Shown: positions 35,412-44,326 of the stretch, piece by piece | Layout: each line of letters starts with the position of its first letter | Numbering within the stretch: position 1 is the stretch's first letter | Assembly (NCBI GenBank): GCA_036745275.1 | Contig: DAIOGK010000015.1 | Location: 21,322-85,321 of the forward strand | Reading direction: 5' to 3' | DNA length: 64,000 nucleotides | Source of the DNA: JAIUNP01 sp020161975 | GTDB lineage: Bacteria > Pseudomonadota > Alphaproteobacteria > Rhizobiales > Beijerinckiaceae | Made by a program: the position numbers and the translations under genes | The notes under the pieces: model-generated | Seen by the model: only the letters and a program-made list of their open reading frames with translations | Told to the model about the DNA's origin: nothing | Databases searched by the model: none

Positions 35412-35657
35412 TTATGCCTCGGATTCCTTGAACCAGACCTCGACATCACCGGCGAGCTTCAGCGTCAGCGGGTTGCCCTTGCGGTCCTTGGCGGCCCCGG
35501 CAGCGACGCGGATCCAGCGTTCCGATACACAGTACTCCTCGACGTTGAACTTTTCGACGCCCTTGAACCTGACGCCGACCTCGCGCTTCAATACCGCCTC
35601 GTCATAGAAGGGACTGGCGGGATTGACGGACAGACGGTCGGGCGGTGTGTCGGACAT
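35412..35657 (-). CDS. DUF3297 family protein
   Basis: An 81-residue soluble protein with the conserved pattern RLSVNPASPFYDEAVL, VGVRFKG, EYCVSERWIRVAAG and a final VEVWFKE. I recognise it as DUF3297, a small family widespread in alphaproteobacteria and without assigned function. GGAG precedes ATG 35657 by eight bases. It is divergent from recA across a 164-bp region. Confidence 0.85.
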   Translation of the reverse strand: MSDTPPDRLSVNPASPFYDEAVLKREVGVRFKGVEKFNVEEYCVSERWIRVAAGAAKDRKGNPLTLKLAGDVEVWFKESEA

Positions 35658-35732
35658 GACAGGCTCCTCAGATGCGGCGGGCACGGCCTACCAGTCCTTC
35701 GCCAAAAATCAACCCGCTGCACCAGATTTCTG

Positions 35733-35747
35733 GAACAAAAAAAGAAC
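35733..35747. promoter_or_regulatory. LexA (SOS) box of recA, GAAC-N7-GAAC
   Basis: GAAC (35733-35736), seven A residues, GAAC (35744-35747): the direct-repeat LexA site of alphaproteobacteria. It abuts a likely promoter, TTGAAA at 35748-35753 and CATATT at 35772-35777 (18-bp gap), 75 bp before the recA start, so LexA would block polymerase. Confidence 0.8.
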
Positions 35748-35777
35748 TTGAAAACAAGAACAAATCATGTCCATATT
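35748..35777 (+). promoter_or_regulatory. Likely recA promoter
   Basis: TTGAAA, 18 bases, CATATT, directly following the SOS box. Inferred from consensus only. Confidence 0.5.
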
Positions 35778-35821
35778 CGGAGTTGTGATGGAACACGCGC
35801 AAAGGCATAAGGAACTTGACC

Positions 35822-36907
35822 ATGAGTCAGCCCTCTCTCCGGCTTGTTGAAGGATCCTCGATGGACAAGACCAAGGCGCTCGATGCCGCGCTTAGCCAGA
35901 TCGAACGTGCGTTCGGCAAAGGTTCGATCATGAGGCTGGGCAAGAACCAGAAAGTGATCGAGATCGAAACGATTTCCACCGGGTCACTCGGGCTCGATAT
36001 CGCGCTCGGGGTTGGTGGTTTGCCCAAGGGGCGCGTGATCGAAATTTACGGGCCGGAATCGTCTGGAAAGACGACGCTAGCGCTCCATACAATCGCCGAA
36101 GCGCAGAAAAAGGGTGGAGTTTGCGCATTTGTGGATGCCGAACATGCGCTCGATCCTGTCTATGCCCGCAAGCTCGGGGTCGATCTTGAAAACCTGTTGA
36201 TCTCCCAGCCTGATACCGGTGAGCAGGCGTTGGAAATCGCCGACACGCTCGTGCGGTCCGGGGCCGTTGATGTGCTGGTTGTCGATTCGGTCGCGGCATT
36301 GACGCCCAAGGCCGAAATCGAAGGCGAGATGGGCGAGGTTCAGCCGGGGCTTCAGGCGCGGTTGATGAGCCAGGCGCTCCGCAAGCTGACAGCTTCGATT
36401 TCCCGCTCGAATACGATGGTCATCTTCATCAATCAGATCCGCATGAAGATCGGTGTGATGTATGGCAGTCCGGAAACGACCACGGGTGGTAACGCGTTGA
36501 AGTTCTACGCCTCCGTTCGCCTTGATATCCGCCGGATTGGGGCGATCAAGGAGCGCGAGGACGTCGTGGGCAACACAACGCGGGTCAAGGTCGTCAAGAA
36601 CAAGGTCGCGCCGCCTTTCAAGCAGGTTGAGTTCGATATCATGTATGGCGAGGGCGTTTCCAAGATGGGCGAGTTGGTCGATCTTGGTGTCAAGGCCGGC
36701 ATCGTCGAGAAGTCCGGCGCCTGGTTCTCGTTCGACAGCCAGCGGCTCGGGCAGGGACGCGAGAATGCCAAGCAGTTTCTGAAGCAAAACCCGGAAGCTG
36801 CCAATCGCATCGAGCAGATGATCCGACAGAATGCCGGTCTGATTGCCGAGCGGATTTTGGAGAATGGCGGGGCCGAGCCCGAGGATGATGGGCCGCCGGA
36901 CGCCTGA
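35822..36907 (+). CDS. recA: Recombinase RecA
   Basis: A 361-residue RecA. P-loop GPESSGKT at residues 77-84, VDAEHALDPVYA, the L1/L2 region with NQIRMKIGVMYGSPETTTGG (in part) and the acidic C-terminus. It pairs homologous DNA and activates LexA cleavage. The start is ATG 35822, preceded by AAGGA; a TTG six bases upstream is in frame but unlikely. The SOS box 75 bp upstream confirms control by LexA. Confidence 0.98.
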   Translation: MSQPSLRLVEGSSMDKTKALDAALSQIERAFGKGSIMRLGKNQKVIEIETISTGSLGLDIALGVGGLPKGRVIEIYGPESSGKTTLALHTIAEAQKKGGVCAFVDAEHALDPVYARKLGVDLENLLISQPDTGEQALEIADTLVRSGAVDVLVVDSVAALTPKAEIEGEMGEVQPGLQARLMSQALRKLTASISRSNTMVIFINQIRMKIGVMYGSPETTTGGNALKFYASVRLDIRRIGAIKEREDVVGNTTRVKVVKNKVAPPFKQVEFDIMYGEGVSKMGELVDLGVKAGIVEKSGAWFSFDSQRLGQGRENAKQFLKQNPEAANRIEQMIRQNAGLIAERILENGGAEPEDDGPPDA

Positions 36908-36912
36908 GTGAT

Positions 36913-36932
36913 CGGCGCCTGTCCGGGCGCCG
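36913..36932 (+). terminator. Probable recA terminator hairpin
   Basis: CGGCGCC (36913-36919) and GGCGCCG (36926-36932) with a 6-base loop, five bases past the recA stop. The following TCTGCTTT is only a weak U-tract. Confidence 0.55.
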
Positions 36933-37065
36933 TCTGCTTTCACAAGGATTTTGCCCTCGCGAACGTGGACAGGGCCGATAAGCCTCTCTAAAAGAACAGG
37001 CATTCGGGCGCTCGACCACATCCTACCGGCGGCGCAGCGGTTGAAGGGGCTGAGCGGGCATTATC

Positions 37066-39726
37066 ATGAGTGGCGTCAACGAGATTCGTTCTACATTCCT
37101 CGACTTCTTTGCCCGGAACGGGCATCAGGTCGTTGAGTCCAGTCCGCTGGTGCCGCGCAATGACCCGACGTTGATGTTCACCAACGCCGGCATGGTCCAG
37201 TTCAAGAACGTCTTTACCGGACAGGAGCAGCGCAGCTACTCGCGGGCGGCGACGTCTCAGAAGTGCGTTCGTGCCGGCGGCAAGCACAATGATCTCGACA
37301 ATGTCGGCTATACGGCGCGGCACCATACATTTTTCGAGATGCTGGGAAATTTCTCGTTCGGTGATTATTTCAAGGCCGATGCGATTGATTTTGCCTGGCG
37401 GTTGGTGACGGAAGATTTCACCCTTCCAAAAGATCGTCTGTTGGTGACCGTTTACCACGAGGACGACGAAGCCTTCGATCTCTGGAAGAAAGTGGCCGGG
37501 TTGCCGGAATCGCGGATTATCCGCATTCCGACGTCCGATAATTTCTGGCAGATGGGTGACACTGGGCCTTGCGGACCGTGTTCAGAGATTTTCTTTGACC
37601 ACGGCGACAAGATTGCCGGCGGTCCGCCGGGATCCGCTGATCAGGATGGCGACCGCTTTATCGAGATCTGGAATCTCGTGTTCATGCAGTTCGAGCAATT
37701 GCCGGGCGGAGATCGTATTCGTCTGCCAAAGCCGTCGATTGATACCGGCATGGGGCTGGAGCGGATCTCGGCCCTGCTTCAGGGGACGCATGACAATTAT
37801 CAGACGGATCTGATGCGTTCCATCATTGGCACCATCGCGGAACTGGTTTCTGTTGATCCGGACGGTCCGCAGAAGGCCAGCCATCGGGTCATTGCCGATC
37901 ATCTTCGCGCGTCGGCGTTTCTGGTTGCGGACGGTGTTCTGCCCTCGAACGAGGGGCGCGGTTATGTGCTTCGCAGGATCATGCGGCGCGCCATGCGTCA
38001 TGCACAGTTGCTTGGTGCGCGAGATCCCCTGCTGTGCCGTCTTGTGCCGGTGCTGGTGCGCGAAATGGGCCAGGCTTATCCCGAACTGCGTCGTGCTGAA
38101 GCGCTGATTACAGAGACGCTCAAGCTCGAAGAGATTCGGTTCCGGAAGACGCTGGAGCGGGGCCTGTCGTTGCTTGATGAGGAAGCGCGCGCGCTGGTGC
38201 CCGGAACCGCGCTGAAGGGCGAGACCGCTTTTCGTTTGTACGATACCTATGGTTTCCCGCTGGATTTGACGCAGGATGCTTTGCGTGCTCGTGGCATTGC
38301 GGTCGAAACGGATGGCTTTCATGCCGCGATGGCAAAGCAGAAGGCGGATGCCCGGGCTGCCTGGTCCGGATCGGGCGAGGCGGCTACGGAAACTCTCTGG
38401 TTTGGTGTGAAGGATCGTGTCGGCGCGACGGAGTTTCTTGGTTACGAGACGGAAGGCGCCGAAGGTGTAGTGACGGCGCTTGTTCGCGACGGGCGTGAGG
38501 TTGAGACGCTGTCTGCCGGCGAGACGGGCTTTGTTGTTCTGAACCAAACGCCATTTTACGGAGAGTCCGGCGGTCAGGTCGGTGACTCAGGTCGTTTTTC
38601 CGGAGAAGGAGTGAGCGTAACGGTCCTTGATACCCAGAAGAAGCTCGGTGATGTTTTTGTTCACGCCGCCCGCGTGGAGCAGGGCGCGTTGAAGGTCGGG
38701 CAGGCTCTGGCGCTGGAGGTTGAGCATGGCCGGCGCGGTGCAATCCGGTCCAACCACTCAGCGACCCATCTTCTGCATGAAGCGCTGCGGCATGTTTTGG
38801 GTGACCACGTTGCGCAGAAGGGCTCCCTGGTAAATGCTGAACGCCTCCGGTTCGATATCAGCCATCCCAAGCCCATCACTCATGAGGAACTGTCGTCGGT
38901 TGAGACGTTGGCCAACCGGATGGTTGTGCAGAATACGCCGGTGGTGACGCGACTCATGGGCGTTGACGAAGCGATTGAATCGGGAGCTCGGGCCTTGTTC
39001 GGTGAGAAATACGGCGAGGAAGTGCGGGTCGTTTCCATGGGGCGGTATGAGGATGGACCGCAGGGTGGAAAGCCTTATTCGGTTGAGCTCTGCGGCGGAA
39101 CCCATGTGCGTCGAACGGGCGATATCGGGCTGATCAGCATCGTGGATGAGGGGGCTGTCAGCGCTGGCGTGCGCCGGATCGAGGCGTTGACGGGGCAGGT
39201 TGCCCGGGAGAACCTCAATCAGGAGGGGCAGCGGTTGCAGGCTGTGGCCTCAGCGCTGCGGGTTTCGCCCAACGATGCGGTTGATCGGGTCGAACAACTG
39301 GTCGAGGAGAAGCGGCGGCTGGAGCGGGAACTGGCGGAGGCGCGCAAGAAGCTTGCCATGGGGGGCGGCGCGCAAGGGGGTGATGAGGTCGCCGACGTTG
39401 GTGATGTTCGTTTTCTCGCGCGGGTTTTGCCGGGGATCGAGGCGCGGGACCTCAAGGGGATCGCGGATGAAGGAAAGGCGCGCGTCGGCTCGGGCGTTGT
39501 CGCGCTGGTTGGTGTTTCCGAGGATGGCAAGGCCGGGCTCGTCATTGCAGTGACCGATGACCTGACCAAGCGTTTCAATGCGGTAGACCTTGTGCGCAAG
39601 GGGGCTGAGGTTCTTGGCGGCAAGGGCGGCGGAGGCCGGCCGGATATGGCGCAGGCGGGCGGTCCGAACGGCGCTGCTGCGGAGGCGGCATTGGCCGCGA
39701 TCCGGCAAGTGCTCGTCGCGGGTTGA
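37066..39726 (+). CDS. alaS: Alanyl-tRNA synthetase
   Basis: An 886-residue enzyme. Class II catalytic core (PTLMFTNAGMVQFK, HTFFEMLGNFSFGDYF), editing domain with zinc ligands in SNHSATHLLH and CGGTHVRRTGDIG, a coiled coil (about 720-760) and a C-terminal DHHA1-like domain ending GGGRPDMAQAGG. It charges tRNA-Ala and clears Ser/Gly mischarging. recA-alaS adjacency is common in alphaproteobacteria. Codon use here (more GTT, CGT and GAT) looks different from the flagellar genes, as expected for a highly expressed gene or a different base-composition patch. Confidence 0.98.
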   Translation: MSGVNEIRSTFLDFFARNGHQVVESSPLVPRNDPTLMFTNAGMVQFKNVFTGQEQRSYSRAATSQKCVRAGGKHNDLDNVGYTARHHTFFEMLGNFSFGDYFKADAIDFAWRLVTEDFTLPKDRLLVTVYHEDDEAFDLWKKVAGLPESRIIRIPTSDNFWQMGDTGPCGPCSEIFFDHGDKIAGGPPGSADQDGDRFIEIWNLVFMQFEQLPGGDRIRLPKPSIDTGMGLERISALLQGTHDNYQTDLMRSIIGTIAELVSVDPDGPQKASHRVIADHLRASAFLVADGVLPSNEGRGYVLRRIMRRAMRHAQLLGARDPLLCRLVPVLVREMGQAYPELRRAEALITETLKLEEIRFRKTLERGLSLLDEEARALVPGTALKGETAFRLYDTYGFPLDLTQDALRARGIAVETDGFHAAMAKQKADARAAWSGSGEAATETLWFGVKDRVGATEFLGYETEGAEGVVTALVRDGREVETLSAGETGFVVLNQTPFYGESGGQVGDSGRFSGEGVSVTVLDTQKKLGDVFVHAARVEQGALKVGQALALEVEHGRRGAIRSNHSATHLLHEALRHVLGDHVAQKGSLVNAERLRFDISHPKPITHEELSSVETLANRMVVQNTPVVTRLMGVDEAIESGARALFGEKYGEEVRVVSMGRYEDGPQGGKPYSVELCGGTHVRRTGDIGLISIVDEGAVSAGVRRIEALTGQVARENLNQEGQRLQAVASALRVSPNDAVDRVEQLVEEKRRLERELAEARKKLAMGGGAQGGDEVADVGDVRFLARVLPGIEARDLKGIADEGKARVGSGVVALVGVSEDGKAGLVIAVTDDLTKRFNAVDLVRKGAEVLGGKGGGGRPDMAQAGGPNGAAAEAALAAIRQVLVAG

Positions 39727-39740
39727 AAGGCGCGGACCGT

Positions 39741-40982
39741 ATGCAACGGTACCGAACCCTGAGGCGCAATGTCTATCAGATCCTCGACACAGGTTTGGCC
39801 GGGGATCGGTTTGGTCAGGAGTTGCACTGGGGACTGATCGGTCTGGTTCTTCTGAATGTTCTCGCTGTCATTCTTATTTCGGTTCCAGGTGTTCGCGCTC
39901 ATTATGATGGCTATTTTATCGTTCTTGAAATTATTTCAGGCGTAGTTTTTACAATTGAGTATTTGGCCCGACTTTGGGTCGCTCCTGAGTATGGCCAGTA
40001 TCAGAAGTATCGACCCTGGCGGGCCCGGCTGGCGTCGGCTTTGACGCCGGCGATGCTGATTGATCTCGTCGCGATCCTGCCGTTTTTCCTTATGATTTTC
40101 TTTGAACATGATTTCAGGATGCTGATGCTGTTGAGGCTGCTGCGATTTTTCAAAATCGCGCGGTATTCGACGGGGCTGCACTCGTTGATTGAAGCGATTT
40201 ATGCCGAGCGTCATGCCCTGGCAGCCAGCAGTGGCATCCTGATCGGTCTTGTGTTGATTTCCGCAAGTTTCATGCACATTGCGGAACATGCAGCGCAGCC
40301 GAACAAGTTCGGGACCATTCCCGACGCCATGTACTGGGCGATCATCACGCTGGCGACGGTCGGCTATGGCGATGTCGTGCCGATAACACCGATGGGAAAG
40401 CTGATTACCTCGCTGACCGCGGTCGCGGGACTTGGCATGGTGGCGCTTCCGGTTGGAATCCTGTCATCCTCCTTTGCGAATGTGGTGCATCGGCGTGATT
40501 TTGTGGTCACCTGGGGTATGGTGGCGCGGGTGCCGTTGTTCCAGGGGCTGAACGCGGATGTTATTGGGGATCTGGCGCGGCTGTTGCAGGCGCGGACGGT
40601 TGTGCCCGGGGAGGTCATCGTGCGCAGGGGCGACACGGCGCAGTCGATGTATTTCATCGCGTCTGGACTGGTTGCCGTAAATACGCCCGGCGTTGAAGCG
40701 CGGTTGTCGGCTGGGGATTTTTTCGGCGAGAATGCGCTTCTTGGCCAGGTGAAGCGCATGGCGACGGTGCGGGCGATCGAGCGCTCCAGTCTGCTCGTTC
40801 TCGAGGCGCGCGACGTGCAGCGCCTGATGGATCAACGATCCGATGTCGCTGAGAAGATCGTCACGGAAGCGCGCAAGAAGATCAGTGCCGCGGAGGCAGC
40901 GTCCGGCCATGATATCATCGGCGAGGAACTGAAGAAAAATCCGCCGGCCGAGGATGTGAAAAAGAAAACCCCGCCTGTCTGA
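39741..40982 (+). CDS. Cyclic-nucleotide-gated potassium channel
   Basis: A 413-residue ion channel. Six membrane segments span about residues 25-250; the pore filter TVGYGD is at 206-211. A C-terminal cyclic-nucleotide-binding domain (about 275-380) contains the phosphate-binding cassette GENALL followed by KRMATVRA, with Glu and Arg contacts kept. The S4 segment (LLRLLRFFKIARYS) has only a few basic residues. It resembles the Mesorhizobium channel MloK1. A hydrophilic Lys-rich tail ends the protein. It begins 14 bp after alaS, so may be co-transcribed. Confidence 0.92.
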   Translation: MQRYRTLRRNVYQILDTGLAGDRFGQELHWGLIGLVLLNVLAVILISVPGVRAHYDGYFIVLEIISGVVFTIEYLARLWVAPEYGQYQKYRPWRARLASALTPAMLIDLVAILPFFLMIFFEHDFRMLMLLRLLRFFKIARYSTGLHSLIEAIYAERHALAASSGILIGLVLISASFMHIAEHAAQPNKFGTIPDAMYWAIITLATVGYGDVVPITPMGKLITSLTAVAGLGMVALPVGILSSSFANVVHRRDFVVTWGMVARVPLFQGLNADVIGDLARLLQARTVVPGEVIVRRGDTAQSMYFIASGLVAVNTPGVEARLSAGDFFGENALLGQVKRMATVRAIERSSLLVLEARDVQRLMDQRSDVAEKIVTEARKKISAAEAASGHDIIGEELKKNPPAEDVKKKTPPV

Positions 40983-41024
40983 CGAACGCCCGTGAAACGG
41001 TGGTGACGCGGGTTCTGAACGTAG

Positions 41025-41047
41025 AAATCCGGCGCGAGGCCGGATTT
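41025..41047 (+). terminator. Hairpin after the K+ channel gene
   Basis: AAATCCGGC (41025-41033), GCGAG, GCCGGATTT (41039-41047): a perfect 9-bp stem followed by CCTGTTTC. Probable terminator of the channel gene. Confidence 0.55.
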
Positions 41048-41071
41048 CCTGTTTCAGGCACAATGAAAGAT

Positions 41072-41096
41072 CCGGCTCCCGATGAACAGGAGCCGG
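41072..41096 (-). terminator. Hairpin after icd
   Basis: CCGGCTCC (41072-41079) and GGAGCCGG (41089-41096), 9-base loop. On the minus strand it lies eight bases past the icd stop and is followed by ATCTTTC, so it probably terminates icd. Confidence 0.6.
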
Positions 41097-41103
41097 AGAT
41101 CGA

Positions 41104-42315
41104 TCAGGACATGGCCTTCTGGAGGTTCTGGTCCACCTTGTCGAGGAAGCCCGTGGTGGACAGCCACTTCTGGTCGGCGCCGACGAGCAGGGCGAGGTCC
41201 TTGGTCATGTAGCCGGCCTCGACCGTATCGACGCAAACCTTCTCCAGCATTTCCGAGAACTTCTTCAGTTCGGCGTTGTTATCCAGCTTCGCGCGATGGG
41301 CGAGGCCACGCGTCCAGGCGAAGATCGAGGCGATGGAGTTGGTCGAGGTCTCCTTGCCCTTCTGATGCTCGCGGTAATGGCGGGTCACGGTGCCGTGGGC
41401 GGCTTCCGCTTCGACGGTCTTGCCGTCCGGCGTCATCAGCACGGAGGTCATCAGGCCCAGCGAGCCAAAACCTTGCGCCACGATGTCTGACTGCACGTCG
41501 CCGTCATAGTTCTTGCAGGCCCAGACATAGCCGCCGGACCACTTGAGCGCGGACGCCACCATGTCGTCGATGAGGCGATGCTCGTACGTCAGGCCCTTTT
41601 CCTTGAACTGGCCGGCATATTCTGCGTCGAATACAGCCTGGAAAATGTCCTTAAAGCGACCGTCATACTGCTTGAGGATGGTGTTCTTGGTCGAGAGATA
41701 GACCGGATAATTGCGTAGCAGGCCGTAGGAGAACGAGGCGCGGGCGAAGTCGCGGATGGAATCGTCGAGGTTGTACATCGCCATGGCGACGCCGGAACCC
41801 GGGGCCTTGAACACTTCCTTCTCGATCACCGAGCCATCCTCGCCGACGAACTTGATCGTCAGGACGCCCTTGCCGGGGAACTTGAAATCGGTCGCGCGAT
41901 ACTGGTCGCCGAAGGCATGGCGGCCGACAACGATCGGCTGGGTCCAGCCTGGAACGAGGCGCGGCACGTTCTTGCAGATGATCGGTTCGCGGAAGATGGT
42001 GCCGCCGAGGATGTTGCGGATCGTGCCGTTCGGCGACTTCCACATTTCCTTCAGGTTGAATTCCTTCACGCGGGCTTCATCTGGCGTGATGGTGGCGCAT
42101 TTCACAGCAACACCGACCTTCTTGGTCATCTCGGCAGCGTCAATCGTGATCTGGTCGTTGGTCTCGTCGCGCTTCTCGACCGAAAGATCATAGTAAAGCA
42201 GGTCGATATCAAGGTAGGGATGAATCAGTTTCTGCTTGATGGAATCCCAGATGATCCGGGTCATCTCGTCGCCGTCCATTTCGACAACCGGATTCGCTAC
42301 CTTGATTTTCGCCAT
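41104..42315 (-). CDS. icd: NADP-dependent isocitrate dehydrogenase
   Basis: A 403-residue enzyme of the homodimeric eukaryote-like class typical of Rhizobiales. Motifs include MDGDEMTRIIW at the N-terminus, NGTIRNILGGT (substrate loop), YDGDVQSDI and AEAAHGTVTRHY. It makes 2-oxoglutarate and NADPH in the TCA cycle. Start at ATG 42315 with GAGG seven bases ahead. Confidence 0.98.
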   Translation of the reverse strand: MAKIKVANPVVEMDGDEMTRIIWDSIKQKLIHPYLDIDLLYYDLSVEKRDETNDQITIDAAEMTKKVGVAVKCATITPDEARVKEFNLKEMWKSPNGTIRNILGGTIFREPIICKNVPRLVPGWTQPIVVGRHAFGDQYRATDFKFPGKGVLTIKFVGEDGSVIEKEVFKAPGSGVAMAMYNLDDSIRDFARASFSYGLLRNYPVYLSTKNTILKQYDGRFKDIFQAVFDAEYAGQFKEKGLTYEHRLIDDMVASALKWSGGYVWACKNYDGDVQSDIVAQGFGSLGLMTSVLMTPDGKTVEAEAAHGTVTRHYREHQKGKETSTNSIASIFAWTRGLAHRAKLDNNAELKKFSEMLEKVCVDTVEAGYMTKDLALLVGADQKWLSTTGFLDKVDQNLQKAMS

Positions 42316-42480
42316 TTTATCCTCGTCACCTGAAGAGCCGGGGGGCGCAGACGCCCCCATTTTGACCTGACCGAATTCGGATCTGAGCCTGCTATAGCAT
42401 CGGGTTACGCGTGCGGGAAGCGAGGCGAAAGGTGTAAGGCGCCTGATTTTTCCGAATCTTGACCGGTTGCGGACAACACC

Positions 42481-43263
42481 CTAGCCCGCTCTTGCCGTGG
42501 TCCTGTTTCCTTTGGGCGCCTGCGCCGGCGCTGCCTTCAGCCGGGCGGCCTTTTCCTTGCAGGTGGCGGAGAGAGCCTTGATCTCGTCCGCTTCCATTTT
42601 GGTTGTCTTGTCGCGCTTTGCCAGTCCATCGAGAATGCAGCGACCGACGTCCTGCTCGCGCTGATGCTCGACGTCCATGCTCATTGGCCGGTACACTGCC
42701 CGGGCGGCTTCTTCGGGGAATTTTTCCCTGAGAGCGCTGAGTTCGGCCTCGCTCATTGGTGCGATATGGAACGTCGCGCGTCCGGTGTTTTGCTGGTAGG
42801 AGCCGAAGATGCCGCTCACGGTGCGTGTTACCGCCGCTTCGTGGAAGGTGCCGACGTTCACGGTTTCGCGCGGTGCCACGGTGAACGAGGCGATGCCGTT
42901 TCGTGAATAGCCGCGGCTCAGGACGCGGTGTCCGTTGTTAACCGCGCAGCTGACCCGTTCCAGCTGGTAGGTGCCGGGCGGCAGATCGAAGCGTGCGACG
43001 CTGACATCTCCCAGACCGCCGAAGCGCACGAGGTCGGATGACGTCTTGCGGAGGAACAGGCCGGGCCGGGCGTCAATGGCCTTGCGATCCTCGCCAATTC
43101 GCGCTGTCAGGCCGACGACGGGCAGCGGACATGTCGGAGCAATGGCCATGAATACGATGGCCTTATCCGCAGATGCCCCGGCAGAGGCCAGATCCAGGCG
43201 ATTGTCCTGCCCGCAACCCGAAAGTGCAAAAGATAACGCGACAAATAATATGCCTTTGTACAC
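42481..43263 (-). CDS. Predicted lipoprotein of unknown function
   Basis: A 260-residue protein. The signal peptide ends in lipobox LSGC (Cys about residue 17). The mature part has a beta-rich segment with FDLPPGTYQLERVSC, which recalls carbohydrate- or DUF-type periplasmic beta-sandwich domains, and a Lys/Ala-rich helical tail (about 200-260). I do not recognise the family. It is alone, convergent to nothing and 165 bp from icd on the same strand. Confidence 0.75.
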   Translation of the reverse strand: MYKGILFVALSFALSGCGQDNRLDLASAGASADKAIVFMAIAPTCPLPVVGLTARIGEDRKAIDARPGLFLRKTSSDLVRFGGLGDVSVARFDLPPGTYQLERVSCAVNNGHRVLSRGYSRNGIASFTVAPRETVNVGTFHEAAVTRTVSGIFGSYQQNTGRATFHIAPMSEAELSALREKFPEEAARAVYRPMSMDVEHQREQDVGRCILDGLAKRDKTTKMEADEIKALSATCKEKAARLKAAPAQAPKGNRTTARAG

Positions 43264-43474
43264 AACTCTACTCCAAACTCTGCCAAATCCGGGTTACGAC
43301 TATCAGTCGTCATCTGGAGGGCAAGCAGAAATATTGGCGCAGACGCAAATTTTGTCTCTTCACTTGACGGGATGGTGATGCTGCTGCACCCATCGGCCAT
43401 GTCCAGACACACCATTTCACCCACACATCCGCGCCCCGCATTTGGCGCGGACCCATTGCAGGGCGGTTTCGTTC

Positions 43475-44326
43475 ATGCGTGATCGGGACCTCAAGCGCTT
43501 TGCCATGGGGCTGGCGACGCTGGTCGGGCAGGAACCGAAGGGGCTTTTCTCGCCCTATCGCCACGCCGGGTCAGTGCCGCGCGATGTGCCGGAGTATGCC
43601 GAGATCGCGGCGATGATGGCTGCATCCGAACCGGCGATGCGGACGGTCCTTTCAGAGATCAGCCGCCATCGGTCGATGCTGTCCGCCATGCAGGGGCCGG
43701 CGCCCGAGCCGCGCCTTGATCAGGACTGGTTTCCGCGGCTCGACGCGGCGGCGCTCTATGCCATCATCCGGGCGGCGAAGCCCGGTCGGATCGTTGAAAT
43801 CGGGTCCGGACATTCCACCCGCTTTGCGGCGCGGTCCATTGCCGATGCGGGGCTGCAAACCGAACTGTTCGCCATTGACCCCCAGCCGCGCGCCGCGCTC
43901 AAGGGGCTTGCAGTCACCTGGGTCGAGGCCTTGCTCGGGCCGGACCATGATCGCCTGTTCGACATGCTGGAGGCTGACGACATTCTCTTTGTTGATTCCA
44001 GCCACATTCTCTGGCCGGGAAGCGATGTCGACCGGGTTCTGGCCCGCATCCTGCCGCGCCTGAACACCGGCGTTCTGGTGCATATCCACGACATTTTCCT
44101 GCCGGATGGCTATCCGGCGGAGTGGGGGTGGCGGGGATATACCGAACAGCAGGGCGTGGCGGCGCTGTTGGCGGGCGGCGGCTATGACATCGTTTTCGCC
44201 TCGCACTATGCGGCCACACGCATGAGTTTGGAGACGGAAGCGGCGGTGGCCGGCCTCCCCGTCCTGGCGGGCGCGGTGGAGACCAGCCTCTGGCTGCGCA
44301 AGACGCGGGCGGGCGTGTGGCGATGA
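43475..44326 (+). CDS. Methyltransferase-like protein (class I SAM fold)
   Basis: A 283-residue protein. The segment RIVEIGSGHSTRFAA (about 105-119) is a SAM-binding motif I, followed by LFAIDPQPR (motif II) and VDSSHILWPGSD, the class I methyltransferase layout of the FkbM/class I family with unknown substrate. The start is taken at ATG 43475; an earlier in-frame TTG at 43442 has no better site. Its stop overlaps the trmJ start (ATGA), so the two are coupled. Confidence 0.8.
   Translation: MRDRDLKRFAMGLATLVGQEPKGLFSPYRHAGSVPRDVPEYAEIAAMMAASEPAMRTVLSEISRHRSMLSAMQGPAPEPRLDQDWFPRLDAAALYAIIRAAKPGRIVEIGSGHSTRFAARSIADAGLQTELFAIDPQPRAALKGLAVTWVEALLGPDHDRLFDMLEADDILFVDSSHILWPGSDVDRVLARILPRLNTGVLVHIHDIFLPDGYPAEWGWRGYTEQQGVAALLAGGGYDIVFASHYAATRMSLETEAAVAGLPVLAGAVETSLWLRKTRAGVWR

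Noticed and set aside
42361..42480. Candidate small RNA between icd and the lipoprotein gene
   Set aside because: No stable stem plus U-tract visible; treated as the icd promoter region.
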